Source of the DNA: Sipunculus nudus
Lineage: Eukaryota > Annelida > Sipuncula > Golfingiida > Sipunculidae
Direction of reading: 5' to 3'
Assembly: GCA_026874595.1 (NCBI GenBank)
Contig: CM049322.1
Coordinates: 45,875,340 to 45,939,339, forward strand
DNA length: 64,000 nt
In this document: one piece after another, positions 10,714 to 22,289 of the stretch
Layout: each line of letters opens with the position of its first letter
Position numbering within the stretch: the first letter of the stretch is position 1
Position numbers and translations under genes: made by a program
Notes under the pieces: generated by a model
Told to the model about the DNA's origin: nothing
The model's database searches: none
The model's input: the letters and a program-made list of their open reading frames with translations, nothing else

Positions 10714-11403
10714 TCAACCGAGCTTGAAATATGGCTCTTAGAAAGATAAATAAGGTTAATTTGTCATCAGGGACTTAAGCGCTCAAAGGAGTTTCACACT
10801 GATTTGTTTACATACTGTTCGAAATGATAATATTGTCTTTTATTAGAAGTTGACCACTCATGAATAAATGAATGAATGAACACCCAAGTAACTACTCACA
10901 ATATGTTAATTGAATAACCAGAGTCACTCAGAAACTAAGTTCCTCCCAGAGCTTTTAATAATCTGATTCAGATATAATTCATAGTTCATCGATATTAAAA
11001 GAACACACATATTGATATGGCTTTATGTATACCTGTCATAACCTTTGGTCTAGGTTATACGTCTTAACATGTCGAGCGCACACCTTGAACATGTTCCCCT
11101 GTATTCATATAAGGTGAAGCTGTCACGTGACCAGCAAGAGGTCGTCGTACTACCGTATATCACTTGTTATCTGTACAACAAATGTGTTATACGAGTTCAA
11201 AAACAGGAACTTATTAATTAATAACACACATATACAGTTGAAGGTACAAGTGATAAGCACTTATTATATAATATAAATTACATCGGCAAGCAATGGGCAC
11301 GCAACTGAAGTTAGGTGACAGTATATCTGGCAATTTTGTAGGACTTTGTATTCTTATTCGATATTTGGTTATCGAATGTTCCCTCCACAAAGACCGTATA
11401 GCC

Positions 11404-14400
11404 ATGGCTGCAGCTAAAGACCCATATTTTGAGTATCGCGTGCCGTTAGAACCTGAATCTGCTCGAATGAATGAGCTACGAAAGAAATTCCAAAGACGAA
11501 GTTACAGATCCATGAGTCTGGAAGAGGCGAGAAGCTCCCACCTTCAGTATGCCATTGCTCTACGTGGACATTATGACTTCAATGGCTCAGTCACAGATCT
11601 CCGGGTACCTTCAGATCAACCTCAAGGTAACATAATAAATAAGTCGTTTCAATTTCTTTAAAAATGACACGGTCATTTCCTTGACAACAATATTTTTCGA
11701 GCAATGAAATGTTTTTATACTTTTTATTAATAAACAATGTGAGGCCAGGATTTTTTTTTTTGCTCAGATTGACCATTTCCTTAGAATTGAAATTATATAT
11801 TATAGAGAGTTAATTCCTTTTTTATTTAGCAATTTTCATTTTTTTATTCAAAATAATCATTACCATGGCAACAAATCTCCATATTCTTTTAAAACCCCCT
11901 GTTATCAATTTGACATGCACATATTATCTCTACAACTGTAATATATTATTCCTTCAGGGGGCCATTTTAAAAAAAAGCAACTTTTTTAGCTAATACAAGC
12001 TCGTCTCATGTAGTATTTTAGTCAACATGTCTTAATCAACCTGAAGAAACACTTTGAAATCACAATTTCAAACTTTGATACCATTATTAAACAAAATACT
12101 AAGTTACCAGTCATAAATATTCATGTACTTTGATACCCTTAAATTTTCATGAATATCTTCTAGTATGCGTTCTAGTTGCGATCGAGTCCCAAGGGGTAAT
12201 TCTTAAAAAAATAGCTTTAAGCTGAAGGTTTGTTACCAAATGAAGCAGGACAGCCCGCTAATACTTATATTACTGTATCTATCTTAGAGCGTTAAAGGTA
12301 TTTTCAAAACGTAAAGTACTTTCAGATATCAATTGAAAAAACACCTAAAGTAAAAAAGTGTAGAGGACATTATTTAAATGAAAATCAGTCGTCAAATAGT
12401 TATGATAATGGAGTTAATAAGGAGCATATGCACATCACAATACATTTGAAGCATTGGGCTATGTCAATTGACTGAAATTAGATCATCTCCACTTATTTAT
12501 TCACGAAATCTTCTTCGTAAGTTATGCTCACTCTCTATCGTTGACTTGTATTCAATGTCATGTGGCCGATATGAACTTAGTTAGTTTTGTGTTTAGTGTT
12601 TAGTTTTTTTAGTTTAGTTTAGTGTCAGTTTTGACCATTTTCTAGACGGAATACCTATTCGAGTGTATAAACCAGCCAACATCAGACCTGATCCCGCAAT
12701 CTTGGTCTACTTTCACGGGGATGGAATGGTTCTGGGCTCCATCGAGGCTTATGATGTTTGCTGTCAAATGCTAGCAGAGTAAGAGAATAAAGTTTTTATA
12801 CCTGCAATCCATGTTAATAGAACAAGCGTCGCCTTCCATTAAAATATGAATAGCTGACGTCTCTTTGTAATTTACTTTTTTAAGTAATAAAATAGCAAAC
12901 AGTTAATCTCTTTATATGTATATATTATGAAAACAGTTGTTTAGATGTATATATACATATATTTCTCTATATATATACATATCTTTATATATTTCAGCCG
13001 CTCCAAATGTATAGTTGTGATTGTTGAGCACCGTCTGGCACCGGAACATCCGTTACCGGCAGGGTTAGAAGACTGTGACAATGTTGCCGGATGGATACTA
13101 AAAAACAAAGCAAATATTGGTAATTTCTTATAAAGACTTATTAGCAGAAGAAACATTAATATTCAATTACAGTACTATTTTCCTATACTTAAACATATAC
13201 TGAACCTCAGATTTTTGCCTCAGACATTCGCTCTAATCAAGTTATGACTTCTGTATTATTCCTAACCCCGTGCATATAAAACCTTAAATCCAGAAAGCAT
13301 AATAATAACATATAATTGTTATCGTATGGGTACCTTTATCCTCATTTAGATGAAAGTGCCCCTAACAGGCCATTTACCTAATTGAATATATGCTTCACTA
13401 ACATAACCTGTGTTCACATAGATTGTGCCGCGATAAGTCCAAATACCCCATTTATTATACACTTATAGTTGTTAATATTTATTGTTATAGTTATAGCATA
13501 TTATTGAGATGTCCTTCGTTTGGCAGCAGAGATTTAAACATATTAACTCACATATAATAACAACACAAACACACATGTATAAATCTTATTTATTTGTTAT
13601 ACATGGACTTTACAAATAAAAACGTAAACTTTATTTATTTTACATGGATAGTACAAATAGTTATAATAATACAAGGCATTCTCCATGGCTCGGATGTTGG
13701 CGCTCGGTAGTAGTGGTCATAACCACGCCAGGAATCGAACCCGGGTTGCCAGCGGAGAGGGCCGAACGTTTTACCACACAGCTGTCAAGCTGTCACTTTA
13801 CAAATGAAGACGTTCGGTAGTATTTAAGGATGGAGGAAACCGGAGGACCTTTAAAATGCATAGACCTTGCATAGGTTACTTCAACCAACTCTGTAAGGCA
13901 CGCCCGGAATCGAACAAGAGTGCATTACATCTTTTACATTTTTTTTTATTCTGCCAATGCATTGGAGATAAAATTATTTCACTGCATTCTTTGACTATTT
14001 GACAGGCGGAACAATGGATAGCGTGGTGGGAGTAGGCGGTGATGGCTGGGGTGGAAAGGCAGCGGCATTGTGCTCTCACTATGTAAGAGGACTCGGGTTT
14101 CAGGTAAAATTACCTATGAAACAAATGAATTACTAGTTATTTTTGATATTACTATCTAAGCCAGATTAGATTTATAAAAAAATCTCTTTATGAAATGACA
14201 AGGCTTATAATGTTCATTGTTTTAATAGGTATTGGTATACCCAAGCACAGATGAAAGCCTATCATTTAAGTCTTACAAGGAGTATATTTCAAAGAAGCGA
14301 GGAGATGACGATGATTGGTAAGATCTGAAATAACCCAACCAAAGGATTTCGTAATGTAGGACTGTGACGATACCTGTGATGTCATTTTCTATCTGTCTGA

Positions 14401-16606
14401 ACCACGCGTTCGTGCACACGCACACACACTCAAAGCTCACAGAAATAACAGAGACCATCATATAATATAAACGTATCCTTAATGCGTTTACCCTAACTAA
14501 TATAAAAAATCCCTTCTCTAAACTGTAAAATCACGAGGTCTGGTAGGATGTCTGAAGCGCCCACACGATCCCCTGCATACTGGTGTCAGCCAGGTTCTGC
14601 GTTGAAATCGTGTGCTATCAGTCCTCAGTTAAACCACTCAGCCGTCGGCCACACTTGAGCGCCCTCTCTCGCCCTATTGACGAACCCCACTGTGGGGTCC
14701 TGCGGTGCTGATCTGTGTATCATCAGACACCTTCCAGGATCCAGGGATGTCCGCTAATCCGTCAGCTAGACAGTAAATTCACTCCGCGCTCTGCGCTCAT
14801 CCGGGATAGAAAGCTATCAGGAAGAAAAATACACACAAACTCATAAAGCATACGGTCTTCTCAAGTACCACAGCACGTAAGCTATGAGGGCCTACTGCCT
14901 AGAAAGGTTCCTTCTCCGGGAACGTTACGTCATACTCCTTGGCTCTAGCTAGTTTTAAACAGTTAGCAAGTTATATTAATTGGCATTATAAACAAGGTTT
15001 TCGATAGCTGGCATATTGATATCATGAAAACACCGTATTTACCTCAAACTTATTATCCATACATGGAGAGGTCATGCCGGATTTAACGACAGAACCTACT
15101 CAAACTGTCAACACTAAACATTTAAGCTGTCTACTGCTTTACAATACATTTCCATAAATATTATGCTTCTCAACACAACTTTACACTGATGATTACAAAT
15201 ACGGTTCTCCAAGTTAAATCCAGCTAAAAAATTAAAAATAAAGTCTTCAAAGAGTCCTGCTTTTAATAGTCTGCTTAATTATTCACAATCTGTGTTCAAA
15301 CTTGGAGTTAAGACAAACTATCTGGAATTTAATTTAAAACAAAGTGTCAAATCAGAACAACTTACCGGTCTTCAATCCCAACCTTTTTGGTGACCAGCTT
15401 CAGTTCATGTTGGTTGTAATGTGAGGAGTGGGTGTAGTTTAGCCTTAACTGTCCAATTATACCCGAGCCTGCTGAAAGGTACTGAATATTCATAATATGT
15501 AGGAATAATAATATGTTCGTGGACAATACGAAAATAGCTTAGTAGCCCTGTAAATATCGATTAACTTCGACACGCAAGAAATGCCATTTATACACAAGCG
15601 TTTCCCCTCGCCTCGGAACGGGAAATCTTTTGAACTTCTAAACTGAGTGTCTGTCTCAGTTGGTGAAACGTAGTCAGCGCTTACACGCGAATGCGGCCGA
15701 ATTACATTAAGCACTTACTCAACCAGAACGTCAAAACAAACGAGTGAACGTGAAATAGTGTCAGTGCACCAGTTTGTGAATGAAAATTCTGGACATAATT
15801 CACATTATAGTTTGTCGTGTATTCAAAATGTCTCAAAATTAGATATGTTAATCGCTGACTATCATTAAATGCTGGGAGGCTCCAGGTTAATATTACACTT
15901 TTACCTGATGTTTATATCAACGTGTCCATACAGATCGATAATTCTCATAAGGTGAGATGAGCTCGTAGCAGTGCATTTCCATGGCCCATTTGATTCTGTG
16001 TTAACGGAATAATATGTTGTTTTTCTTGAACAACTAAAAGTAAAATACGACTTCTTTTACATTTTTAAGAAAATGAAATAATATTTAATTGAAATTGCTT
16101 TTAGGTATAGGAATTCATCGCAAAAAGAACATGATTAAAAATTAAATATTGTGAATAATCAAAACATGTGACAAAAGGGCTGTTTGTATTTTCCATTATT
16201 TCTCTGTTACAGGTTTCATCGATATCATCGAGAGACCATAAATCTTCAGGACGAAAGGTTTAGTCCTTACCAGAAGCCTCGTTTTGACCATCTTCCGCCA
16301 TCCCTTTTCATCGTGGCTGAATGTCACATCCGTCGTGATGACAGTATTGGTGGGTCCATGGTAACATTTTATAATATAACAAGGCCATTTGAAATAATCA
16401 TTTGATAATGGTACATTTTTCTCCAATATATTAAACATCTTAAAAAAGGATGTTATTGTAAATAAAGAACCATGTCAAGGGCAAAGTAGGAGGACTGAAG
16501 GTAAAATGTAGGAAACTTGTTTTAGTAATATATATATTCCCTGTTCAGTCAGTTCTTTCGTTTTTTTTTTTCTCGTTTAGAATCGCAATATATAATACTC
16601 GTGTTC

Positions 16607-16640
<34 letters not shown>

Positions 16641-17046
16641 TCGGTGTGTGTGTGTGTGTATAGAAGGTAGAGTTACCTTCCGTTGTAAAATGCTCTATGG
16701 CCTACAGACTAGGCCAGAGCGGTATAACTCTGAAGAAAAACAACACTGTAAATTCACAACAGTCTGTTTTACGGGATGCGACCTGATCATCAGGTTAAGG
16801 TGGTTAAAATGAAGCTAACGTGTAGCCCAACCAATCCTTTTGTGCCCCCGAGGACAATAGGATCAGTGTCAGTCTATAACATGGCTTCCGTCCCCCAATC
16901 GCACAAAGCATCATCACGTAATCTCGTCAAGTCTCGGCTTTTCAAACCACGCCGTTAGCTTCATTCTTATCACCTTCACCTGATGATCGGGTCGCATCCC
17001 GTGAAACAGACTGTTGTGAATTTACCGTGTTGTTTTTCTTCAGAGT

Positions 17047-17138
<92 letters not shown>

Positions 17139-18117
17139 TAGCGTTCCTTCGCCAGGTGTTTTTTACTACCTGTATGCAACCGATTGTGGATGGTGATGGA
17201 CAGCTGATAATGGCAGATCTTTCATTTCCTTTGTAACAAAGTAATACTCGATAGACATATGCAGAAGGTTGCTTAGCTTTGTTGACTAATCACTACGTCT
17301 TCACTTATTATATGACAGTACAAGTCAAAATACACTATGATTCCGGCAGTCAGTCATTATTAGATAAACTGATAGTACAAATGCTTTATACTTAAGGCTA
17401 TGTAAATCATCGGGGTCAATAATATAGTGAAAAAGCGGGCTCTACAATAAGTACTGATACCACTCCCGTCTTATACCTTGTGACGTTTATTCTCCGATGA
17501 AATGCCCTCGGAGAAAAGTAACATACGGAAGGTTATCTTTAAATTAAACAGAGTACGAGAAGAAACTAAAAGATGCAGGGGTCCAGACAGAGTTGCTCCT
17601 CATGAAGGGGGCGCTACACGATTTCTTTCACATCCCAGGTAACACCATATAAAACCATTTGTACCAGAACGTACAAAAATACACATAAAGCAGTTAACCT
17701 TATTTGTCCTAGCAAGCAAAGTATGTATATTCTTCTTCAATACCTTTTTTTCTAGATATATACACTGACCGGCTTTTGTATACTCAGTATTCCAATCCTA
17801 AAGCATGTAGGAACCGGGAATTTTTTTTATATGTTAATGATCGTTTTATTATATAAAATACAACGTTTGAATTATCAAGTCTGAAAATTTGTAAATTAAT
17901 CCGGGAGATGAGGAAAACCTTCAAATGATCTAAAGTTTTTTAAACGGACTTTTAATAGACCTGGTATTATTGTGACTTGTCTAAGCCCAATCTATCAAAG
18001 CATTTTGCAAAGTGCAGTGTATATTATGTTTCTGTTGCAGGCTTCTATAAAAACCTCTGTGACAAGGCATACGGCGCAGTCGCTGATTTCATCAACAGAT
18101 TTGTGTACAACCCTTAG
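11404..18117 (+). CDS. Copy 2 (type A): hydrolase-fold protein lacking the nucleophile, intact
   Basis: Eight exons: 11404-11626, 12646-12778, 12998-13119, 14006-14103, 14229-14317, 16213-16349, 17552-17638, 18041-18117. All junctions are GT-AG, the phases agree, and the 966-nt sum gives 321 aa. Family marks of Abhydrolase_3 (HSL/AADAC): [10 protein letters not shown] (75-84), oxyanion-hole region YFHGDG (96-101; usual HGGG), [13 protein letters not shown] (129-141), and the elbow [10 protein letters not shown] (170-179) where GDSAGG is expected, so the Ser is Gly173. [12 protein letters not shown] (254-265) has His260 where the catalytic Asp should be, and LHDFFH (289-294) keeps the His. An ester hydrolase role is therefore unlikely; binding or scaffolding is inference. 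The start is the gccATGG at 11,404; an in-frame ATG at 11,293 would add 37 residues but is not conserved in copy 5. No signal peptide is visible. A TAG ends it 8 codons earlier than copy 5. Confidence 0.85.
11627..12645 (+). other. Intron 1 of copy 2
   Basis: About 1 kb, AT-rich. Alignable over its length with intron 1 of copy 5 (39,184-40,220), for example TCGTCTCATGTAG and AACCTGAAGAAAC. No embedded gene or young repeat seen. Confidence 0.7.
13607..13805 (-). mobile_element. Young tRNA-derived SINE with target-site duplication (intron 3, copy 2)
   Basis: A 177-bp insertion (13,618-13,794) flanked by perfect 11-bp direct repeats ACTTTACAAAT (13,607-13,617 and 13,795-13,805). On the minus strand it has a tRNA-like head with a perfect B box (CCGGGTTCGATTCCTGG), a short body and an AAATAAATAAAG tail. 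Copies 5 and 8 have a single uninterrupted copy of the target (about 41,300 and 62,388), so it came in after the tandem duplication. The target itself is an older relative (TTCGATTCCGGGCGTG on the minus strand at about 13,895-13,912). Confidence 0.85.
14391..15760 (+). repeat. Dispersed repeat R1 (intron 5, copy 2)
   Basis: A stretch of about 1.4 kb starting TCTGTCTGAACCACG and ending near CCAGAACGTCAAAACAAACG. It recurs in intron 5 of copy 5, at 57,602-59,146 (fullest copy) and as truncated pieces at 31,383-31,735 and 62,975-63,130. Relative to the surroundings its middle is GC-richer. No reading frame, LTR ends or terminal inverted repeats could be recognised, so the class is unknown. Confidence 0.6.
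16614..16660. repeat. (TG)n microsatellite
   Basis: TG dinucleotides broken once by TTCGG, in intron 6 of copy 2. Confidence 0.9.
16725..17048. mobile_element. Foldback/MITE-like element, 96-bp terminal inverted repeats
   Basis: Left arm 16,725-16,820 begins TAACTCTGAAGAAAAACAAC; right arm 16,953-17,048 ends with the reverse complement (GTTGTTTTTCTTCAGAGTTA). The arms match at the large majority of positions. The element is flanked by TA on both sides, as TA-targeting (Tc1/mariner-like) elements would be, and the 130-bp middle has no coding capacity. It sits in intron 6. Intron 6 of copy 5 keeps only the middle and right arm. Confidence 0.75.
17049..17136. repeat. (TA)n/(TATG) microsatellite
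   Basis: Impure TA tract immediately after the foldback element; the matching tract in copy 5 is at 44,094-44,162. Confidence 0.85.
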
Positions 18118-19198
18118 AACACCACAAGGGATGCACCCTAATTGAAATGTTGTATTTTAAGAGAAAAATAAAACATGGGCATGGTCGGAAAAAGTTTCCG
18201 ACTTAATAAGAATAGAGTTGCCTGTAACGTCGTATCAATCACATAACACGACTGGTAATAAAATCGATACATCCTGACTGGAGTACAAACTATATATAAA
18301 TACTACTTTTGTCACGTTGGCCTTTTAAGACATAAATTCACTTGTAGTGTCAGGTAATAACTGATCCAATGTATGAGGAATGTACACTTATCATTGCTTC
18401 TATAACAAACTGGAACAGGTGACCGCTGAGAGAGGAACACAGGTATCCAGTACAAATTGTCTTTTCTTCTATTTCTTTTTGGTAGAGGTACACGCATCCA
18501 TTTGTACTTGTTCTCTTATCTAATTCTAAATCCAAGTCTGTACATCTGCATAGTTCCATTCCGGTGGAACGTAAATACTTGAATTTATTAAAAATAATTC
18601 TTTAATTATTTAAGATAATGCTTTCTTTTCTATGTTATAAGATGATTTTTCTCTTCATATTTTGCGTAAAGAATAATTAAACATATTGTTAATACGTTTC
18701 GCCTTAGTGTATTTCAATACACAGTGCAAGTTAGTTTTCTGACCGATACCCAATACTAGTTTGGAATAAAATTGGGAATGTCTGGTAAGGGTGGCGAACA
18801 GAACGTATGCTATAGAATAAACCCCGCAAATATTGGACACCTGGGTAATATCGGACACTTTTCTAAATTCCTCAGGAATCTATTATTCTTGGTAATCCCG
18901 GCTGACAGCATTTGAAAGAGTAAAATTTGTGATTTGATATTGCTTATAACTTACGTTAAATGCAGCCGAAATAAAAAAAAATAGGTCCATTTATTTGTTT
19001 AACAAAGCTACTACGGAACCAATGACCGGACTCAGCCATCCTGAAAAGTTTAGGCACGACACACGTGATCAGCGTGACCCCTACACTAGGTCAAATTTTT
19101 ACAGTTAATTCCCACCCTGTTTACTACTTTACAGTCAGACTGTTTATTTTTCATATGTGGCGTTTCACTTGACTATAAACAAAGACATTTATATATAT

Positions 19199-19241
<43 letters not shown>

Positions 19242-19870
19242 AATGTATGAAAAGTCTGGTATTACCAGGGTGTACATTTGTTTCAAATAGAAATCGGGTA
19301 ATATCGGACACTCGGCAATATGGACACTGGAAATTATTTAAAAAGGGGTTCTTTAAAGAATAAATTAAGGCACTTTGCCGCTCAACCACAGATAGTTAAT
19401 TGTTCTGATATATTCAGAGTTATTTTCAAAATAAATGAGCTTTATATATGTTCAAAGTACGCTTCGTCATAATGTTACATTTTTGATTATATCTGCATTT
19501 AGAGTTGCTTTGATACAACTTTTAAAATTGAATAGATAATTCAGTGAGAAATTCCAAATATTAAAAGTAAATCTTTTGTATGATCATAGAAATATACATT
19601 TACAATTTTTTTTTTTACCATTTAAATAATCACTTTATATTCACATAAGGTAAAGCTATGAGTGCCGGTATTTTGCCATGCATCAGACTTATGACAGAAG
19701 TAATTACACAATAGACACAAGCTCTTTAATGTACTTCACAAATTAAAATATGACTTATTATATACTGGGAATATACACATATTATGTCAGTATTTAATCT
19801 AAAGTGTTGGTATTATGGGCTTATGGGCTTGAGGGACCAACCTTGACTCCCCCCACCAATCAGTTAAACC
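18118..19870 (+). other. 3' region of copy 2 and intergenic spacer
   Basis: An AATAAA at 18,167-18,172, 50 bp past the stop, is the likely polyadenylation signal; a second AATAAA is at about 18,257. The spacer aligns closely with 45,133-46,840 behind copy 5. A decayed minus-strand SINE tail lies at about 18,480-18,560 (ACGCATCC..., TTCTCTTATCTAATTCTAAA) and a TA run at about 19,207-19,239. No gene. Confidence 0.6.
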
Positions 19871-19879
19871 TATTTTTTC

Positions 19880-21130
19880 TTATTGCTGTGAGCCTTTACT
19901 TTGATTTTAAGGATGTTAACATTGAATAGCTGGGACTCACTGGTGGTTCCGGGCTGTTTATTTTTCATACTATAACAACTTAAAATTTCGTCACCCATTT
20001 TAGGGGTAGGGAGATTTAAAATGATTATAACTCCATAACTATTTAATTCAGAAAAACAAAATACCCAGCAAATTGTTGCATTTATCAAGCCCGTTTAGTT
20101 GATACATAAAATTTGCACACATATTTTCTATGTATTGAGGACAACAGGGGTCAAAGGGTCATGACATTTTCCCCATGCCCAAAATCTAGAAACTGAAGAC
20201 TCATTATTCCTGTGCATGGCGGGATTAGATCAAATGGTCAATTTATGGGCTGATGTGGGTTTATATTACACACTTGGAATGTTATGGCTCACACATGTGC
20301 ATGGATTACTCAAAATAAGAGCACCTGAACAAAAGACATTGGTGCAATATTAAGGCTTTTGTGAGAAACGCCATATTAGGGGTAGGGGAAATTGAAATGA
20401 CCATAAGTATATGAATGTTTTACCTAAGTACCCAACATATTGTTGCAATGGCCATGCCGGTTAAGATTATATATATAAACTATGCAAATAAGGCCTATAA
20501 AGAGGTCAGGAATGGTCAATAGGTCCTGACATTTTAATCTCGGACAAAATATAAAAATTTTTGCGACTGCATTAGTCTGTATGGCCGAATTAGATCAAAC
20601 GATCAAATTATAACCTGGAAAAGGTGTGGACTATATTTTCAGACAGTTCTGTTTCACGTTTCCAAGGATAACTCAAAATAAATGCACATGAACAAATGAT
20701 ATAAATATTATAAATTTGGAGAAAAGTCATTTTAGGGTTAGGGCATAAAATAATGACCATAACTCTATAGCTTTTGATGAAGTACAATGATTATCGATCA
20801 AATTGCATGTCAATAAATATGATATATAACATATAAAAAATATTATAGGTTAATGTTGAGGTCAACAACGGTCAAAAGGTCATGAGATTTTCGTCTCGGG
20901 CCAAAATCTAATAACTAGATTCTACTCAATGCCCCTCAAAGTATGTAGATAGATTAAATGGTCAAATTATGGGCTGAAATCGGTTTGTAACATACATTCA
21001 GAGTAATAGATATTATGCTAAGTTTATTCTGATGATAAAAATATACAAGTTTAGTATGTATTGAGGTCAGCATGTGTCAAAGGTAATTAAACATTTACCT
21101 TGAGCAAATCTAGAAAGTAGTGGTTCATCA
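19880..21130 (+). repeat. About 365-bp satellite, three tandem units
   Basis: The phrase TTAGGGGTAGG (third unit TTAGGGTTAGGG) starts units near 20,000, 20,375 and 20,731. Each is followed by ATGA.CATAA, AAATTGTTGCA, a GGTCAA..GGTCATGAGATTTT segment and CTCAAAATAA..GCACCTGAACAAA. Units differ by many point changes, so the array is old. The same three-unit array follows copy 5 at 46,840-48,070. No coding frame. Confidence 0.75.
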
Positions 21131-21156
21131 ATACTTTGTATGTTTGAAATAAGTCA

Positions 21157-21159
<3 letters not shown>

Positions 21160-21205
<46 letters not shown>
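21160..21205. repeat. (TA)n microsatellite
   Basis: TA run at the right edge of the satellite array; the matching site behind copy 5 (48,086-48,115) is shorter and mixed with TG. Confidence 0.9.
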
Positions 21206-21727
21206 CAGGTACTTAAAATTAACGTTGTTTTAGCAGTCAGGTGTAGGTATATCAGCAGGCCTTTGACTAGTGTTTTGCGGTTCTTTTTAAAAAAAGCTAA
21301 CTAAACTGTAGGTCGGTTTCGCTAAAGGAGAGACAAGGTGGTGCATTAGTTCTCTATATAACTGCAAAACTCTTTTCGGTGAAACATTTCAGCTATTTCA
21401 CTAGCCCATCAAATGGCAAAATTAATTTAAGAACCAACTGCAGTTCATCACCTGATTTTGACAGCAAATGTTGTAAAAGGTTCTTTTTTATGCTAAATGA
21501 ATCATAATTATTTGCCTTTTTTCACTTTTTTGTGGCCAGCTATTTAAAATGATTTATGTTCGCCTTTGAACTTTAATTTGTTACAAAGTGTTAACATCCA
21601 AAATGCGATAAAGTACAATTTTAGGAAACTGTAACTGATTTGTTCAGTCACGGGATGCACACAACATGTAATGACATTCGACTAAGTTAATATTCTTCAT
21701 TTTTTTGTCATTGTGTTAATGAAACAG

Positions 21728-22263
21728 ACTATGAAAAGAAACTGAAAGCTGCAGGGGTTTAGACAGCGTTAATCCTTTTACATCCAAAGTAATATTAAGT
21801 TAATAAACAAAAGGTAACCTAACGTATACGTTACACATGTAGCATTTAAACATTATTTCTAAGCAAGCACGTTGACGCATTCTTGCTTATTTATTTTTAT
21901 TTTTACAAAAAATACAATGACCATTTAGTTTAATATTCCACTCCTTTAAAGTTGGAGGGATGAGAATATATTTTTTTCTGATATGCGAAAGCGACGGGTA
22001 TCATTTCATCTTATAATACAGTTTTTTTAAATCATACCAGGAGATCATAAGAAAATTAAATTTGATCCCAAACAAAGGAATTTTAGAAACGAACATGTTA
22101 AAATGCCTAGTATCATGATGATTTTTGCAAGGCCAACAAAACAAACATAAAGTTAAGTGCAGTGCTTAGTATATTTTTGTTGCAGGCTTCTATTAACACC
22201 TCTGTGACAAGGCATACGGATCAGTCGCTTATTTCATCAACAGACTTTTGTGAAACATTTCTG
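21728..22263 (+). pseudogene. Copy 3 (type B): exons 7-8 remnant
   Basis: Exon 7 relic at 21,728-21,789 keeps [10 protein letters not shown], then an in-frame TAG and a deletion that removes the GALHDFFH part. Exon 8 relic at 22,186-22,263 keeps its acceptor (TTGTTGCAG), but TAA is its third complete codon; the rest still resembles CDKAYGSVA.FIN. Exons 1-6 are absent: the left flank jumps directly from sequence matching 48,640 to sequence matching about 51,890, so about 3 kb including exon 6 was deleted here relative to copy 6. Confidence 0.75.
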
Positions 22264-22289
22264 ACAAAAATAAATGAGCATCCAGTTTG

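Larger units (their letters stand above)
10260..11403 (+). promoter_or_regulatory. Upstream region and 5' leader of copy 2
   Basis: This block is shared, with small changes, by copies 1, 2, 4, 5, 7 and 8. Elements seen: an inverted CCAAT (GATTGGTCAGATTC) at about 10,480; a (TA)n tract with a hairpin behind it; CATATAAGGTGAAG at 11,106-11,119; a palindromic GTCACGTGAC E-box (CACGTG 11,124-11,129); a shared GTACTACCGTATATCAC; and a TATATAATATAAA stretch at about 11,265-11,277 that could be the TATA box. The leader then runs to the gccATGG start at 11,404. Which TATA-like element is used is not decidable from sequence alone. Confidence 0.5.

Noticed and set aside
11293-11403. Upstream in-frame ATG of copy 2, giving a hydrophobic N-terminal extension that might be a membrane anchor
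   Set aside because: In copies 5 and 8 the same stretch is frameshifted or stopped, whereas the gccATGG start is kept, so it is treated as 5' leader.
13700-13794. Possible tRNA gene on the minus strand
   Set aside because: Perfect B box, but it is the head of a 177-bp SINE bounded by a target-site duplication.
20000-20745. TTAGGGG-like phrases, considered as interstitial telomere repeat
   Set aside because: They occur once per 365-bp satellite unit and are not tandem hexamers.
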